The position numbers and the translations under genes were made by a program. Of a stretch of 7,401 bases of DNA, positions 6,987-7,401 are shown one piece after another. Source of the DNA: Tannerellaceae bacterium (GTDB lineage Bacteria > Bacteroidota > Bacteroidia > Bacteroidales > Tannerellaceae); NCBI GenBank assembly GCA_031288615.1, contig JAITRC010000011.1, forward strand, positions 1 through 7,401. The letters are read 5' to 3'. The notes under the pieces were generated by a model, which saw only the letters and a list, made by a program, of their open reading frames with translations, was not told where the DNA came from and ran no database searches. The number at the start of each line of letters is the position of its first letter. The stretch's first letter is position 1.

Positions 6987-7199
6987 ATTGCACTGCTCTT
7001 AATTTGCTATCCCTCTTAAATGTACTGTCCCATTATCCACTCACCACCTCATTCGCAATAGTACGCAATTTAGGTGTAACCCTATTTATCCTACTACAAA
7101 AGCAGCTATCTTTACGGCTATTGAAAAAGGGAAGGGAGCTAACTGCTCTTATAGATTCACATACTAAGTCAATTAAACCTAAACGGATATCTGTTAATT
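6987..7199. other. Divergent intergenic region between uppS and the ATPase gene
   Basis: About 213 bp with no supported gene. It is clearly AT-richer than the sequence to its left (7141-7200 is about 28% G+C by count). It holds near-match -7 elements on each strand: TACATTTA on the minus strand (7024-7017, toward uppS) and TATCTTTA on the plus strand (7107-7114, toward the ATPase). It also holds a direct repeat CGCAAT at 7054-7059 and 7064-7069, exactly one helical turn apart, and an inverted pair AATTAA (7171-7176) / TTAATT (7194-7199) abutting the ATPase start codon. None of these is proven to be functional. Confidence 0.5.
7017..7024 (-). promoter_or_regulatory. Weak candidate -7 element for uppS
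   Basis: The minus strand reads TACATTTA, seven of eight positions of TAnnTTTG counting the free ones, 30 bases before the uppS ATG, a distance similar to those of the DUF3127 and bamA candidates in this window. No -33 TTG is found at the expected distance, so confidence is low. Confidence 0.3.
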
Positions 7200-7401
7200 A
7201 TGGCTATAATAGAAGGTTTGAGAATACAAAACTACAAGTCTTTGAGAGACATTTCTCTTGGACGACTCAGGAATAGGCAAGGCGAAAAACCTCTTACTCC
7301 ATTAACGGCTGTGATTGGGAAAAATGGTGTAGGTAAAAGTACTTTGTTTGATGCATTAGGTTTTATATCCGATTGCTTAAAATTAGGGGTTGAAGAAGCT
7401 T
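7200..7401 (+). CDS. AAA15/AAA21-type predicted ATPase (partial, N-terminal 67 residues)
   Basis: The first 67 codons of an ATPase that runs off the right edge. It begins MAIIEGLRIQNYKSLRDISL, the N-terminal beta-strand/NYKS pattern shared by SMC-, RecF- and OLD-like ATPases, and carries the Walker A motif GKNGVGKST (residues 40-48), followed by LFDALGFISDCLKLGVEEA. This matches my memory of the COG4637-type predicted ATPases. Walker B, signature motif and any fused nuclease or TOPRIM domain lie outside the window, so the function cannot be decided; relatives include phage-defence ATPases but also uncharacterised proteins. The ATG at 7200 is chosen for the family-like N-terminus; an in-frame TAG at 7152-7154 limits any extension, and no Shine-Dalgarno is visible. 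The coding sequence is AT-rich (7201-7260 about 33% G+C) compared with its neighbours (obg reaches about 63% in 1261-1320), suggesting later acquisition. Confidence 0.85.
   Translation, partial: MAIIEGLRIQNYKSLRDISLGRLRNRQGEKPLTPLTAVIGKNGVGKSTLFDALGFISDCLKLGVEEA

Noticed and set aside
7004..7276. Plus-strand open frame of 90 codons before and into the ATPase gene
   Set aside because: It overlaps the first 25 codons of the ATPase in another frame; no family resemblance or ribosome site was seen.

Overview
The window looks like a piece of a Bacteroidales (phylum Bacteroidota) chromosome. The evidence is a combination of proteins typical of that phylum: a DUF3127 protein, a cysteine-rich PSP1/RicT protein directly followed by a GldH lipoprotein, an Obg without a C-terminal extension, and uppS next to bamA. 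Two candidate promoters also carry the Bacteroidetes-type -7 element TAnnTTTG. I cannot name the genus from sequence alone.

Layout. (1) Positions 1-671, minus strand: DUF3127, then the start of a membrane-anchored protein, probably a metallophosphoesterase, that leaves the window on the left. (2) Positions 736-3480, plus strand: obg, ricT-like PSP1 gene and gldH, tightly packed (16-bp gap, then a 4-bp ATGA overlap) and probably one transcript. (3) Positions 3488-6986, minus strand: uppS followed by bamA, both cell-envelope genes; bamA has its own good candidate promoter and ends only 7 bp from gldH, tail to tail. (4) Positions 6987-7401: a visibly AT-richer segment with a 213-bp divergent intergenic region and the first 67 codons of an SMC/AAA15-21-type ATPase that runs off the right edge.

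Function. Most of the window is conserved housekeeping: ribosome-associated GTPase (Obg), undecaprenyl diphosphate synthesis (UppS), outer-membrane protein insertion (BamA), a surface or periplasmic lipoprotein (GldH) and a putative iron-sulphur protein (RicT). No RNA genes, CRISPR arrays, insertion sequences or integrase genes were seen. The places most worth a second look are the composition break and ATPase at the right edge (possible start of an accessory or defence island), the SSB-like acidic tail of the DUF3127 protein, and a tyrosine/serine/glycine-rich insertion in a predicted surface loop of BamA. I did not find a clearly undescribed complete system; the best candidate is cut by the window end.
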